A DNA stretch of 41,809 bases from Roseburia sp. GTDB lineage: Bacteria; Bacillota; Clostridia; Lachnospirales; Lachnospiraceae. Shown piece by piece: positions 8,526 to 16,805 of the stretch. A program made the translations under genes and the position numbers. Within the stretch, counting starts at the first letter, position 1; each line of letters starts with the position of its first letter. The notes under the pieces were generated by a model. It made no database searches. It was given only the letters and a program-made list of their open reading frames with translations, and was not told where the DNA came from. The stretch is taken from the NCBI GenBank assembly GCA_023662875.1, contig JAMPIG010000024.1, forward strand, positions 1 through 41,809, written 5' to 3'.

Positions 8526-9365
8526 GTGATCACAATGGAAAACGTATGCAAGACCTATCGGATTGCAAAAAGAAACGCAGGCCTGGCCGAGGCCTGCAGG
8601 GCGTTCTTTCACAGGGAATATGAGGTGATACACGCCTTGGAGGACGTTACCTTTACCATCGGCGACGGCGAGATGGTCGGCTACATCGGCCCCAACGGAG
8701 CGGGGAAAAGCTCCACGATCAAAATCTTAAGCGGAATATTGACGCCGGACAGCGGATATGTGGCGGTGGACGGGAGACCCCTATGGAACGCGGGAAAGGG
8801 CGCGCCCTTAACCAGGCGGGAGCGTTACAGCCGGATCGAGCATGTGCGCAGGATCGGAGTGGTCTTCGGCCAGCGTTCTCAGCTTTGGTGGGATGTTCCG
8901 GTGATCGATTCTTTTGAACTTCTGAAGGATATCTACTCCATTCGGGACAGCGTTTACCAAAACAATCTTCAGGAATTAACGGAAGCCTTAAGCCTGGGCG
9001 AGCTGTTGAAGACGCCTGCCAGACAGCTTTCTCTGGGACAGCGGATGCGCTGCGAGATTGCGGCTTCCCTGCTGCACGATCCGGATATTTTGTTTCTGGA
9101 CGAGCCTACCATCGGGCTGGACGCCGTGTCGAAGCTGGCGGTTCGGGACTTTGTAAAGCAGCGGAATCAGAGCCGCGGCACTACGGTAATCCTGACGACC
9201 CACGACATGCAGGACATCGAGGCCATAGCCAGTCGGATCCTTCTGATCGGGAAGGGCCGGATCCTCATGGACGGCGGTTTGGACGATATCAGGCGGGGCG
9301 GCGAGAGCATGGACGAGACGCTGGCGGAGCTGTACCGAACCTACGAGATTCAGGAGGGCGCATGA
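8526..9365 (+). CDS. ABC-2 type exporter, ATP-binding subunit
   Basis: A 279-residue ATPase with Walker A GPNGAGKS (55-62), signature LSLGQRMR, Walker B ILFLDEPTIGLD and an H-loop in LTTHDM. The N-terminal stretch before the Walker A site carries an insert (AGLAEACRAFFHREYEVIHA) typical of the ATPases paired with ABC2_membrane_6 permeases. It begins with GTG, 8 bases after AGGAGG (8512-8517); an ATG nine bases further in is the alternative. A perfect TATAAT (8496-8501) lies upstream but has no convincing -35. It overlaps the first permease gene by ATGA, so the three genes form one operon exporting an unknown substrate. Confidence 0.93.
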   Translation: MITMENVCKTYRIAKRNAGLAEACRAFFHREYEVIHALEDVTFTIGDGEMVGYIGPNGAGKSSTIKILSGILTPDSGYVAVDGRPLWNAGKGAPLTRRERYSRIEHVRRIGVVFGQRSQLWWDVPVIDSFELLKDIYSIRDSVYQNNLQELTEALSLGELLKTPARQLSLGQRMRCEIAASLLHDPDILFLDEPTIGLDAVSKLAVRDFVKQRNQSRGTTVILTTHDMQDIEAIASRILLIGKGRILMDGGLDDIRRGGESMDETLAELYRTYEIQEGA

Positions 9366-10165
9366 GAAAATATTATTCTTTTTTTCGGCTGCGTCTGATG
9401 ACCGGACTGCAGTATCGGTCGGCGGCCCTGGCGGGGATGGTCACACAGTTTTTCTGGGGACTGATGAGTCTTTCGGTGCTTCACGCCTTTTATCGGGCGG
9501 ATCCGTCAGCCTATCCCATGACGTTGGAGGCCACGGCGTCCTATATCTGGCTGCAGCAGGCTCTGCTGGCGCTTTTTCAGGCCTGGCTGTTTGACGGGGA
9601 AATCTTTGAGGTGATAAACAGCGGGAATCTTGCCTATGAGCTGTGCAGGCCGATTCACGTCTATGATATGTGGTTTGCCAGAGGGCTGGCGAGGCGGCTG
9701 TCTATGGCGGCGCTTCGGTGCGCGCCGATTCTTTTGGCGGCGTCTTTTCTGCCGAAGGGGTATGGCTTAAGCGGCCCCGCTTCCGTGTCCGCATTTCTCC
9801 TGTTTCTCTGTAGTCTGGCGCTGGGGCTTCTGGTGATGGTAGCGCTAAATATGCTGATCTACGGGACGGCGCTCTTTACGCTTTCCGCGGACGGGCTCAG
9901 GGTGCTGTTTGCCTCTGTGGCGGAAATCCTGGCGGGGCAGGTGATTCCCCTCCCCTTTTTCCCGGACAGGGTGCGGCGGATCCTGGAGCGGAATCCCTTT
10001 GCGGCTATGGGGAACGTGGCGTTTCGAATTTACAGCGGCGATCTGGCGGGGCAGGAGATGAGAACCGCAATTTTATTGCAGATTTTCTGGCTTGCGGCGC
10101 TTACGGCGGCGGGAAGGCTGCTCTGTGCGCTGGGCGAGAAAAAAGCGGTGGTACAGGGAGGATAG
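9362..10165 (+). CDS. ABC-2 type exporter permease (ABC2_membrane_6-like), first subunit
   Basis: A 267-residue integral membrane protein with about six hydrophobic segments, starting at the ATGA overlap with the ATPase gene. Length, topology and position as the first of two similar permeases behind an ABC ATPase match the ABC2_membrane_6 (formerly DUF990) family. The permease pair should form the transmembrane channel of the exporter. The substrate cannot be read from sequence. Confidence 0.85.
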   Translation: MRKYYSFFRLRLMTGLQYRSAALAGMVTQFFWGLMSLSVLHAFYRADPSAYPMTLEATASYIWLQQALLALFQAWLFDGEIFEVINSGNLAYELCRPIHVYDMWFARGLARRLSMAALRCAPILLAASFLPKGYGLSGPASVSAFLLFLCSLALGLLVMVALNMLIYGTALFTLSADGLRVLFASVAEILAGQVIPLPFFPDRVRRILERNPFAAMGNVAFRIYSGDLAGQEMRTAILLQIFWLAALTAAGRLLCALGEKKAVVQGG

Positions 10166-10166
10166 T

Positions 10167-10973
10167 GTGAGAATGAGAGAAAAAAAGGTGGGCGGATTCC
10201 GGCTTTATCTGCATTATCTGTCGGTGATCGCAAAGAGCGCCATGCAGTACAAGGCTTCCTTTTGGATGATGGCGGTGGGGCACTTTTTCGTGTCCTTTAA
10301 TGTGCTGGCGGCGGTATACTTTCTGTTTCAACGGTTTTCCAATGTGGGAGGTTATGTCTACAGCGAGGTGCTTTTGTGCTTTGCTGTTACGTTGATGGAG
10401 TTTTCGATTGCCGAGATCTGGGCCAGGGGCTTTGACACCTTTCCCTCCATGATTCGACAGGGAACCTTCGACAGGGTTCTGCTTCGTCCCAGAAACGAAA
10501 TTTTACAGGTGCTGGGAAGCAAGTTTGAGCTGGTGAGAATCGGCAGGGTGCTCACGGCGGCTGTCGTATTCGGGTACGGGGTGGCTCAGGCTGGACTTCG
10601 CTGGACGGCGGGGAAGGTGCTCGCCCTGCTCTTTATGCTGGCGGGCGGCGTGGCTCTTTTCAGCGCGCTTTTTCTGATTTACGCGGCCTTGAGCTTTTTT
10701 ACCCTGGAGGGGCTGGAGTTTATGAACGTCTTTACAAACGGCGCAATGGAATACGGAAAGTATCCTTTTGGCGTCTACGGAAGGAAAATGCTGTGGATCA
10801 CTACCTTTGTGATTCCTTATGCGCTGGTGCAGCATTATCCCTTGCAGTATCTGCTGGACCGGGAGGACAATCCGGTTCTTATATTTCTGCCGCTTGCGGC
10901 GATGTGGTTTTTGGTTCCGGCCTTCTGCCTGTGGCGCTTTGGCGTGAGGAAATATAAGTCCAGCGGCTCCTGA
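10167..10973 (+). CDS. ABC-2 type exporter permease, second subunit
   Basis: About 268 residues and six hydrophobic segments, related to the preceding permease in size and layout. Two starts are plausible: GTG 10167, five bases after GGAGG (10157-10161), or ATG 10173 at a spacing of 11. I chose the GTG for spacing. A longer in-frame extension into the previous gene has no ribosome binding site. The motif FDRVLLRPRNE between the early membrane segments resembles cytoplasmic loops of this permease family. It is the last gene of the exporter operon. Confidence 0.85.
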   Translation: MRMREKKVGGFRLYLHYLSVIAKSAMQYKASFWMMAVGHFFVSFNVLAAVYFLFQRFSNVGGYVYSEVLLCFAVTLMEFSIAEIWARGFDTFPSMIRQGTFDRVLLRPRNEILQVLGSKFELVRIGRVLTAAVVFGYGVAQAGLRWTAGKVLALLFMLAGGVALFSALFLIYAALSFFTLEGLEFMNVFTNGAMEYGKYPFGVYGRKMLWITTFVIPYALVQHYPLQYLLDREDNPVLIFLPLAAMWFLVPAFCLWRFGVRKYKSSGS

Positions 10974-11093
10974 CGGGAAAGGGTGCGGCACTTTTGCTAC
11001 GGTGGGATGACTTTAAAAGGCCGTTCCGGATATCGTATAAAAGCAAATGATAAGGGGAGAAATGAAGCTTCATCATTCTCAAGGAGGGAAAAA

Positions 11094-12611
11094 ATGATCA
11101 AAAATTACACAACGCAAATTGAAAGATGGGGACTTTTTGAACTTTCAGTCACCGGAAAAACAGGGGGAAATCCATTTGTTGACGATTCTGTCGTCGCACA
11201 TTTTGAAAGTCTGTCGGAAGACAAGATCGTTAGCGGTTTTTATGATGGCGGTGGAATATACAAGATAAGATTTATGCCTTCTTTTGAAGAAACATATCGT
11301 TTCACCGTTCACGGAAGTTTTTTCGATGACGAGATCAGCGGAGAATTTACCGTTCTGCCGCCCGCCGAAAATAATCACGGTCCCGTAAGGGTAAGCGGTA
11401 AATTTCACTTTGAATATGCAGACGGTATTCCTTATTATCCGATCGGCACGACTTGTTATGTCTGGAATCTCCAGCGGGATGAGCTTATCGAAAAAACGCT
11501 TGAAAGCCTGAAACGGTCTCCGTTCAATAAAATACGGTTTTGTATCTTTCCGAAGCATTATGATTATAATTACGGCGAACCCCGTTCTTATCCGTATGAA
11601 GGTACTCCGATGGACAGCGGCGCAATTACGGAAGACAATTTCTGGAGCTTTGGAGCCGATTCGAAGGGGAATAATTGGGATTTTGAACGTTTTTGCCCAG
11701 AACATTTCCGGCATATTGAATATTGTATTTTGGAGCTGCAAAAGCTGGGCATTGAAGCTGACATCATATTGTTTCATCCTTATGATCGCTGGGGATTCTC
11801 GGCAATGACTCCCGGGCAAAACGATTTGTACTTAAGGTATACCATGGCAAGATTATCCGCATACAGAAACGTATGGTGGTCTTTTGCCAACGAATATGAT
11901 CTGATAAAAAGCAAAACGGTTGAGGACTGGGAACAATATGCAAAGACAGTAACGGAAAACGATCCGTATAATCATTTGCGATCCATACATAACTGCGCGG
12001 AATTTTACGACCATTCAAGGCCCTGGATAACGCACTGCAGCATTCAGCGCTCTCCCGAGGGAGCCGATGATTGGAGAAAACAGTACGGGAAGCCTGTTGT
12101 TATTGACGAAATGGCATACGAAGGCAATCTCCAGTACGGTTGGGGAAATTTCTCGGCACAGGAGATAGTACGACGTTTCTGGGAGGCGGCGTGTCGGGGC
12201 GGGTACGGAGGTCACGGCGAAACTTATCTTGATCGGGACGCCATATGGTGGTCTCATGGCGGCGTACTCAAGGGAGAAAGTCCATCGAGGATAGCATTTT
12301 TGAAAAAAATAATCGAAGAAGCTCCTTCGGGAGGACTTCGCTATAAGCCGATGTCGTGGGATGAAACGTGCGCGGTTCCCGAAGAGGAAGTCAGGGCGGA
12401 AGAAACAGGTTATCATCTTTTTTATTTTGGCATCATGCGTCCGTCGTTTCATACTTTTCATTTTGATGATGAATACACATACCGTGTTGACGTTATCGAC
12501 ACCTGGAATATGACGGTAGAAAACAGAGGAGAATTTAAGGGAAGGTTTAAAATACTTCTTCCTGCCAGAGAGTATATGGCGGTAAGGGTGACAAAATCGC
12601 AGAAAGTATGA
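11094..12611 (+). CDS. Glycoside hydrolase-like protein (DUF5060/DUF4038/DUF5605 type)
   Basis: A 505-residue protein with no signal peptide, hence probably cytoplasmic. Residues 1-90 look like a beta-sandwich DUF5060 domain. Residues about 100-400 look like a clan-A (beta/alpha)8 barrel: FANEYD (E267) fits the acid/base position and VVIDEM (E339) the nucleophile. A C-terminal beta domain (DUF5605-like) follows. Relatives act on plant or host-derived oligosaccharides; the substrate here is unknown. The start ATG follows AAGGAGGG (11081-11088) at 5 bases. Codon use is clearly AT-richer than in the genes on either side, suggesting horizontal acquisition. No sugar transporter or other carbohydrate gene is adjacent. 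Confidence 0.75.
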   Translation: MIKNYTTQIERWGLFELSVTGKTGGNPFVDDSVVAHFESLSEDKIVSGFYDGGGIYKIRFMPSFEETYRFTVHGSFFDDEISGEFTVLPPAENNHGPVRVSGKFHFEYADGIPYYPIGTTCYVWNLQRDELIEKTLESLKRSPFNKIRFCIFPKHYDYNYGEPRSYPYEGTPMDSGAITEDNFWSFGADSKGNNWDFERFCPEHFRHIEYCILELQKLGIEADIILFHPYDRWGFSAMTPGQNDLYLRYTMARLSAYRNVWWSFANEYDLIKSKTVEDWEQYAKTVTENDPYNHLRSIHNCAEFYDHSRPWITHCSIQRSPEGADDWRKQYGKPVVIDEMAYEGNLQYGWGNFSAQEIVRRFWEAACRGGYGGHGETYLDRDAIWWSHGGVLKGESPSRIAFLKKIIEEAPSGGLRYKPMSWDETCAVPEEEVRAEETGYHLFYFGIMRPSFHTFHFDDEYTYRVDVIDTWNMTVENRGEFKGRFKILLPAREYMAVRVTKSQKV

Positions 12612-12640
12612 GTCAGTATGAGTGAGTCTCAGAAAGCATA

Positions 12641-12685
12641 GTTGACAACGCAACGATTCTGTAGTAAGATAGTTGCGTTGTCAAC
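12641..12685 (+). promoter_or_regulatory. MarR-type operator overlapping the promoter of the marR-ABC operon
   Basis: A perfect 14-bp inverted repeat, GTTGACAACGCAAC (12641-12654) and GTTGCGTTGTCAAC (12672-12685), with a 17-base spacer. The left arm contains the -35 TTGACA (12642-12647); TAAGAT (12665-12670) is the -10 at exact 17-base spacing and abuts the right arm. Binding here would block RNA polymerase, so autorepression by the MarR protein just downstream is the natural reading. Confidence 0.8.
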
Positions 12686-12714
12686 TGTTGCAGAAACAAC
12701 AAAAGGAGCCTTCT

Positions 12715-13158
12715 ATGCCAAAGACGATGAAAACCTTAAACAACATCAGCCGCTGTCAGGCCATGTATCGAAAGAAAACCATAGCGGCGGAAGATCTCTG
12801 TCCCAATCATTACGTGTTTGTGCTGGCGATCTGCCGCGAGCCAGGGCGCTCGCAGGATGAGCTGGCCGCTTCCATCTGCCTCGACAAGAGTACCGTGGCC
12901 CGGACGCTGGCCCATCTGGAAAAGTGCGGCTATATTACCCGCGTTCCCAACGAGAAGGATCGGAGGCAGTATCTGGTCTATCCCACGGAAAAGATGCAGG
13001 ACATTCTTCCTAAGGTGCTGCAGGCGAACCGGGAGTGGAACGCGCGTCTGACGGAGAGTATCCCGGAGGAGGAGCTGGAGGTGTTCCACAGGGTGCTGGC
13101 CGCCATGGAGCGGAATGCGAAAAGAATTACGGAAGAGTTGGAGGTAACGGTAAGTTGA
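12715..13158 (+). CDS. MarR-family transcriptional regulator
   Basis: A 147-residue winged-helix protein. The recognition region DKSTVARTLAHLEKCGYI and the wing NEKDRRQY (near residues 70-95) are typical of MarR. The start ATG lies 6 bases after AAGGAG (12703-12708), directly downstream of a promoter embedded in a perfect inverted repeat. Its stop overlaps the TTG start of the exporter gene. MarR proteins of this arrangement normally repress their own operon and release DNA on binding a small ligand, often a compound the exporter removes. The ligand is unknown here. Confidence 0.93.
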   Translation: MPKTMKTLNNISRCQAMYRKKTIAAEDLCPNHYVFVLAICREPGRSQDELAASICLDKSTVARTLAHLEKCGYITRVPNEKDRRQYLVYPTEKMQDILPKVLQANREWNARLTESIPEEELEVFHRVLAAMERNAKRITEELEVTVS

Positions 13159-14873
13159 AGCGAATCTTTTCTTATCTTGCGCCCTATAAAAAAAGAATGG
13201 CGCTGGGAGTCACGATTAAAATTCTGGGCACGGTTTCAGAGCTTATGATCCCTTTTCTCCTGACCTATATTCTGGAAAATGTCATTGTCACTTTGGAGAT
13301 CCCCCGGATCTTACTGTACGGCGGAGTGATGGTGGTCTGCTCGGTGGGAGCCTGCGTGGGGAATGTGACCGCAAACCGGATGGCGGCGAGGGTTACCGCC
13401 GATTTTTCCGTCGTCATGCGCCGGGAGCTGTTCGCAAGGACGTTGTATCTTTCCGCCCGGGACACGGACAACTTTACGGTTCCCTCCCTGGAATCCCGTA
13501 TTACGTCGGACACCTATAACGTACAGAATTTTATCGGAATGATGCAGCGTATGGGGATCCGTGCGCCGATTCTGCTGCTGGGAGGCGTGACGATCACGCT
13601 GTTCATGGACGGCGCGCTGGCATTGGTGATGATCGCCACTATGCCGATCATCTTTATTACCGTCTACAGTGTGGCCCGCCGGAGCGTCCCGCTGTACACG
13701 AAGGTGCAGAAGTCCACCGACGATATGATCCGGGTGGTGCGGGAGGATGTGCTGGGCGTGCGCGTCATCAAGGCGCTCTCGAAAAACGAGTATGAAAACC
13801 GCCGCTATGACACCTACAACCGTGCGCTGACCAGACAGGAGTGTCATGCCGGCGTTATCATGAACGCGGTAAACCCCATCATGACCCTGCTGATGAATCT
13901 GGGGATAGCGGGAGTCATCGCCGTGGCGGCCTACCGTGTGACAAACGGCACCTCCTCCGCCGCTACGGTGATCGCCTTTATGCAGTACTTTACCCTGATT
14001 TCCATGGCGCTGATGTCTCTTTCCCGCATGTTTATCATGTATACGAAATGCGCCGCCTCGGCGCGCCGGATCAGCGCGGTTCTGGATACGCCGGACGCCT
14101 TCCCGCAGGAGTCGGATGACGGAAGAGGAGATACGGACGTAAAGATTTCTCTGGAGCATGTGACCTTTTCCTATCTGGGGAAAAAGCCCAATCTGGAGGA
14201 TATCAGCTTAAGCGTCCCAAAGGGCGGGACGCTGGGTATCATCGGCGCTACCGGAAGCGGGAAATCCACCTTTGTCAAGCTGCTGCTTCGGTTTTATGAC
14301 CCGGATTCCGGCGTGATCCGCATCGACGGGAAAAAGATCTCCTCCTATTCCCGGGAGGAGCTCACCTCCCTGTTCGGCGTTGCGTTGCAGAACGATTTCC
14401 TTTATGCGGATACCGTAGAGGAGAACATACGCTTCGGGCGGGATATTCCGGACGAGGAAATCCGCCGGGCGGCGAAGATCGCCCAGGCGCACGATTTTAT
14501 CTCCGCCATGCCGGAGGGGTATCGCCATAAGATTTCCTCCAAGGGGACAAACCTTTCCGGCGGCCAGAGGCAGCGGATCCTGATCGCCCGGGCGATCGCG
14601 GCGCGCCCCGAAATCCTGATTCTGGACGATTCCTCCTCGGCGCTGGATTATAAGACCGACGCGAGCTTACGTCAGGCGCTGAAGGAATCCATGTCCGATT
14701 CCACGGTCATCACTGTGGCCCAGCGGGTCAGCTCCGTGAAAAACTGCGATCTGATCCTTGTGCTCGATCAGGGCAGAATCATCGGCCGCGGCAGACACGA
14801 GGAGCTGATGGAAAACTGTGCGGAATACCGCCAGATCAGCGATTCTCAGATGGGAGGTGCTTTCCTTGACTGA
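13155..14873 (+). CDS. Heterodimeric ABC exporter subunit with degenerate ATPase site
   Basis: A 572-residue fused membrane/ATPase half-transporter: six membrane helices (about residues 15-300), then the nucleotide-binding domain with Walker A GATGSGKST (364-372) and canonical signature LSGGQRQR. Walker B reads ILILDDSSSALD, with Asp in place of the catalytic Glu, and the H-loop reads VAQRVSS, with Gln for His. These are the marks of the non-hydrolysing site of asymmetric exporters such as BmrCD or TM287/288 (family knowledge). The start is TTG 13155, overlapping the marR stop, 9 bases after GGAGGT (13140-13145). The first residues MKRIFSYLAPYKKR fit the usual start of this family. It works with the next gene. 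Confidence 0.93.
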   Translation: MKRIFSYLAPYKKRMALGVTIKILGTVSELMIPFLLTYILENVIVTLEIPRILLYGGVMVVCSVGACVGNVTANRMAARVTADFSVVMRRELFARTLYLSARDTDNFTVPSLESRITSDTYNVQNFIGMMQRMGIRAPILLLGGVTITLFMDGALALVMIATMPIIFITVYSVARRSVPLYTKVQKSTDDMIRVVREDVLGVRVIKALSKNEYENRRYDTYNRALTRQECHAGVIMNAVNPIMTLLMNLGIAGVIAVAAYRVTNGTSSAATVIAFMQYFTLISMALMSLSRMFIMYTKCAASARRISAVLDTPDAFPQESDDGRGDTDVKISLEHVTFSYLGKKPNLEDISLSVPKGGTLGIIGATGSGKSTFVKLLLRFYDPDSGVIRIDGKKISSYSREELTSLFGVALQNDFLYADTVEENIRFGRDIPDEEIRRAAKIAQAHDFISAMPEGYRHKISSKGTNLSGGQRQRILIARAIAARPEILILDDSSSALDYKTDASLRQALKESMSDSTVITVAQRVSSVKNCDLILVLDQGRIIGRGRHEELMENCAEYRQISDSQMGGAFLD

Positions 14874-16659
14874 AAAAAATTCTGTGCGGAAACGTGACAA
14901 TCGCGGAATCATGATCCGGCTCGGCGGTTATATCCTGAAGCAGTGGCCGCTGTTTCTTTTGGCCGTGGCGCTGACGCTGGTCTCCAACCAGATGTCCCTT
15001 TTGGGTCCGCGGTATTCCGGCGCGGCCATCGACGCCATCGGTCTGTCCTCGGGGGTGGATTTTGATGCGGTCTGGGACAGCGTGATCAAGATGATCGTCT
15101 GTTACGCGGGTTCCGCCCTCATCGCCTATTTCCTGTCGGTGATCATGGTGAATCTCAGCCAGCGGATCGTATATACCATGCGGAAACAGATTTTTGAGAA
15201 GCTGAACACGCTGCCGGTAAATTACTTCGATACCAATGCCACAGGCGACATCATCAGCCGGATCTCCTATGACGTGGATACCGTGAACACCTCCCTGTCC
15301 AACGATCTGGTTCAGGTTATGACGAGCATCTATACCGTGGTGGGATCGCTGGTGTTCATGTGGAAGATTTCCCGGCCCATGATTCTGATCTTCGTCCTCA
15401 CCGTGCCGGTATCCGTCCTGTTTACCCGGTATCGCTCCAAAAAGGTGCGGCCTCTGTTCAGCGCGCGCTCCCGCAAGTACGGGGAGCTGAACGGGTACGC
15501 CGAGGAGATGCTTTCCGGCTCCGCCAGCATAAGGGCCTACGGGCGGCAGGATGTGATCTCGGGCCGATTCAATATCCACAATGACGAGGCAATGGACGCT
15601 TATTACAAGGCGGAGTACAATGCGTCCCTGCTGTTTCCCACGATCAACCTGATCAACAATGTGTCCCTTTCCATGGTGGCGATTTTCGGCGGGATCCTGT
15701 ATATGTATTCTCAGAGCGGCCTGATCCGGGCGGGCTCCGCGCTGTTTATCACGCTGGGCGGAGTGGCGCAGTTTGTTCAGTATTCCCGGAAATTTGCCGG
15801 GCCTATCAATGAGTTTTCCAATATCCTCCACGAGTTCCAGTCCGCCTTTTCGGCCGCGGAGCGGGTTTTCCGGGTGTTGGATGAGAATCCGGAACCGGCG
15901 GACGCGGACGACGCGAAGGGGATGAAGCAGGTAGAAGGGCAGGTTGAGCTGGACGACATTACCTTCGGCTATAAAAAGGACACGGTGATCCTGCACAATG
16001 TATCCCTGACGGCGAAGCCGGGACAGATGATCGCGATCGTAGGCCCTACCGGCGCGGGCAAGACCACCATCATCAATCTGCTGATGCGGTTTTACGATCC
16101 CGTGAGCGGCGAAATCCGCGTGGACGGCGTACCGGCCTTAAAAGTAACGCGGGAGGATCTGCGGCTGGCCTATACCATGGTGCTCCAGGATACCTGGCTC
16201 TTTCACGGCACCATCTTTGAAAATATCGTCTACGGCAGGGAAAACGCCACCCTGGAGGAAGTCCGGGCGGCGGCGAAATCCGCGAAGATCGACGGGTATA
16301 TTGAAAGTCTTCCCGACGGGTACGATACCGTGCTTTCCGACGACGGCGTGAATATCTCCAAAGGGCAGCGGCAGCTGATCACCATCGCCCGGGCGTTTTT
16401 GGCGGACGCGCCGATGCTGATTCTGGACGAGGCTACCTCCAACGTGGATTCCCGGACGGAGATCCAGATTCAGGAGGCCATGAACGGACTGATGAAGGGC
16501 CGCACCAGCTTTGTGATCGCCCACCGGCTCTCCACCATCCAAAACGCGGACAAGATTCTGGTCGTCCGGGGCGGCGAGATCACCGAGCAGGGGACGCACC
16601 AGGAGCTGCTGAAGCAGGGCGGATTTTACAGCACGCTGTACAATTCGCAGTTTGTGTAA
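14866..16659 (+). CDS. Heterodimeric ABC exporter subunit with catalytic ATPase site
   Basis: A 597-residue half-transporter. Six membrane helices are followed by Walker A GPTGAGKTT, Walker B MLILDEATSNVD with the catalytic Glu, and a normal H-loop IAHRLST. Its signature is ISKGQRQL rather than LSGGQ. This complements the previous subunit: paired, they form one full site (this Walker B with the partner's LSGGQ) and one degenerate site. The TTG start overlaps the partner's stop by 8 bases and follows GGGAGGTG (14852-14859) at about 7 bases. It is the last gene of the MarR-controlled operon; a strong terminator follows. Confidence 0.93.
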   Translation: MTEKNSVRKRDNRGIMIRLGGYILKQWPLFLLAVALTLVSNQMSLLGPRYSGAAIDAIGLSSGVDFDAVWDSVIKMIVCYAGSALIAYFLSVIMVNLSQRIVYTMRKQIFEKLNTLPVNYFDTNATGDIISRISYDVDTVNTSLSNDLVQVMTSIYTVVGSLVFMWKISRPMILIFVLTVPVSVLFTRYRSKKVRPLFSARSRKYGELNGYAEEMLSGSASIRAYGRQDVISGRFNIHNDEAMDAYYKAEYNASLLFPTINLINNVSLSMVAIFGGILYMYSQSGLIRAGSALFITLGGVAQFVQYSRKFAGPINEFSNILHEFQSAFSAAERVFRVLDENPEPADADDAKGMKQVEGQVELDDITFGYKKDTVILHNVSLTAKPGQMIAIVGPTGAGKTTIINLLMRFYDPVSGEIRVDGVPALKVTREDLRLAYTMVLQDTWLFHGTIFENIVYGRENATLEEVRAAAKSAKIDGYIESLPDGYDTVLSDDGVNISKGQRQLITIARAFLADAPMLILDEATSNVDSRTEIQIQEAMNGLMKGRTSFVIAHRLSTIQNADKILVVRGGEITEQGTHQELLKQGGFYSTLYNSQFV

Positions 16660-16670
16660 AATTTTAGATT

Positions 16671-16717
16671 GGCCGTTCCCCTTTCCAGGTTGGATTCGAC
16701 AGAAGAGGGGAACGGTC
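16671..16717 (+). terminator. Intrinsic terminator of the marR-ABC exporter operon
   Basis: GGCCGTTCCCCT (16671-16682) pairs with AGGGGAACGGTC (16706-16717), 12 pairs including one G-U, around a 23-base loop. A T-rich stretch (ATTTCTTTG) follows. The hairpin starts 12 bases after the exporter stop codon. Confidence 0.7.
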
Positions 16718-16744
16718 ATTTCTTTGTCTGGAAGGCGTATTAGA

Positions 16745-16773
16745 TTGAACATTTTCTCAGCGTATGATAAAAT
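16745..16773 (+). promoter_or_regulatory. Extended -10 promoter of the glucosyltransferase gene
   Basis: TTGAAC (16745-16750), a 17-base spacer and TAAAAT (16768-16773) preceded by TGA form a good extended -10 promoter 33 bases ahead of the next start codon, just after the upstream terminator. Confidence 0.65.
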
Positions 16774-16805
16774 AGGGAAAATCAAAGAAAAAGAGGAATA
16801 AGAGC

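Noticed and set aside
10092-10166. N-terminal extension of the second ABC-2 permease into the preceding gene
   Set aside because: The extension is a basic, unlikely sequence without ribosome binding site, whereas GGAGG lies just before 10167/10173.
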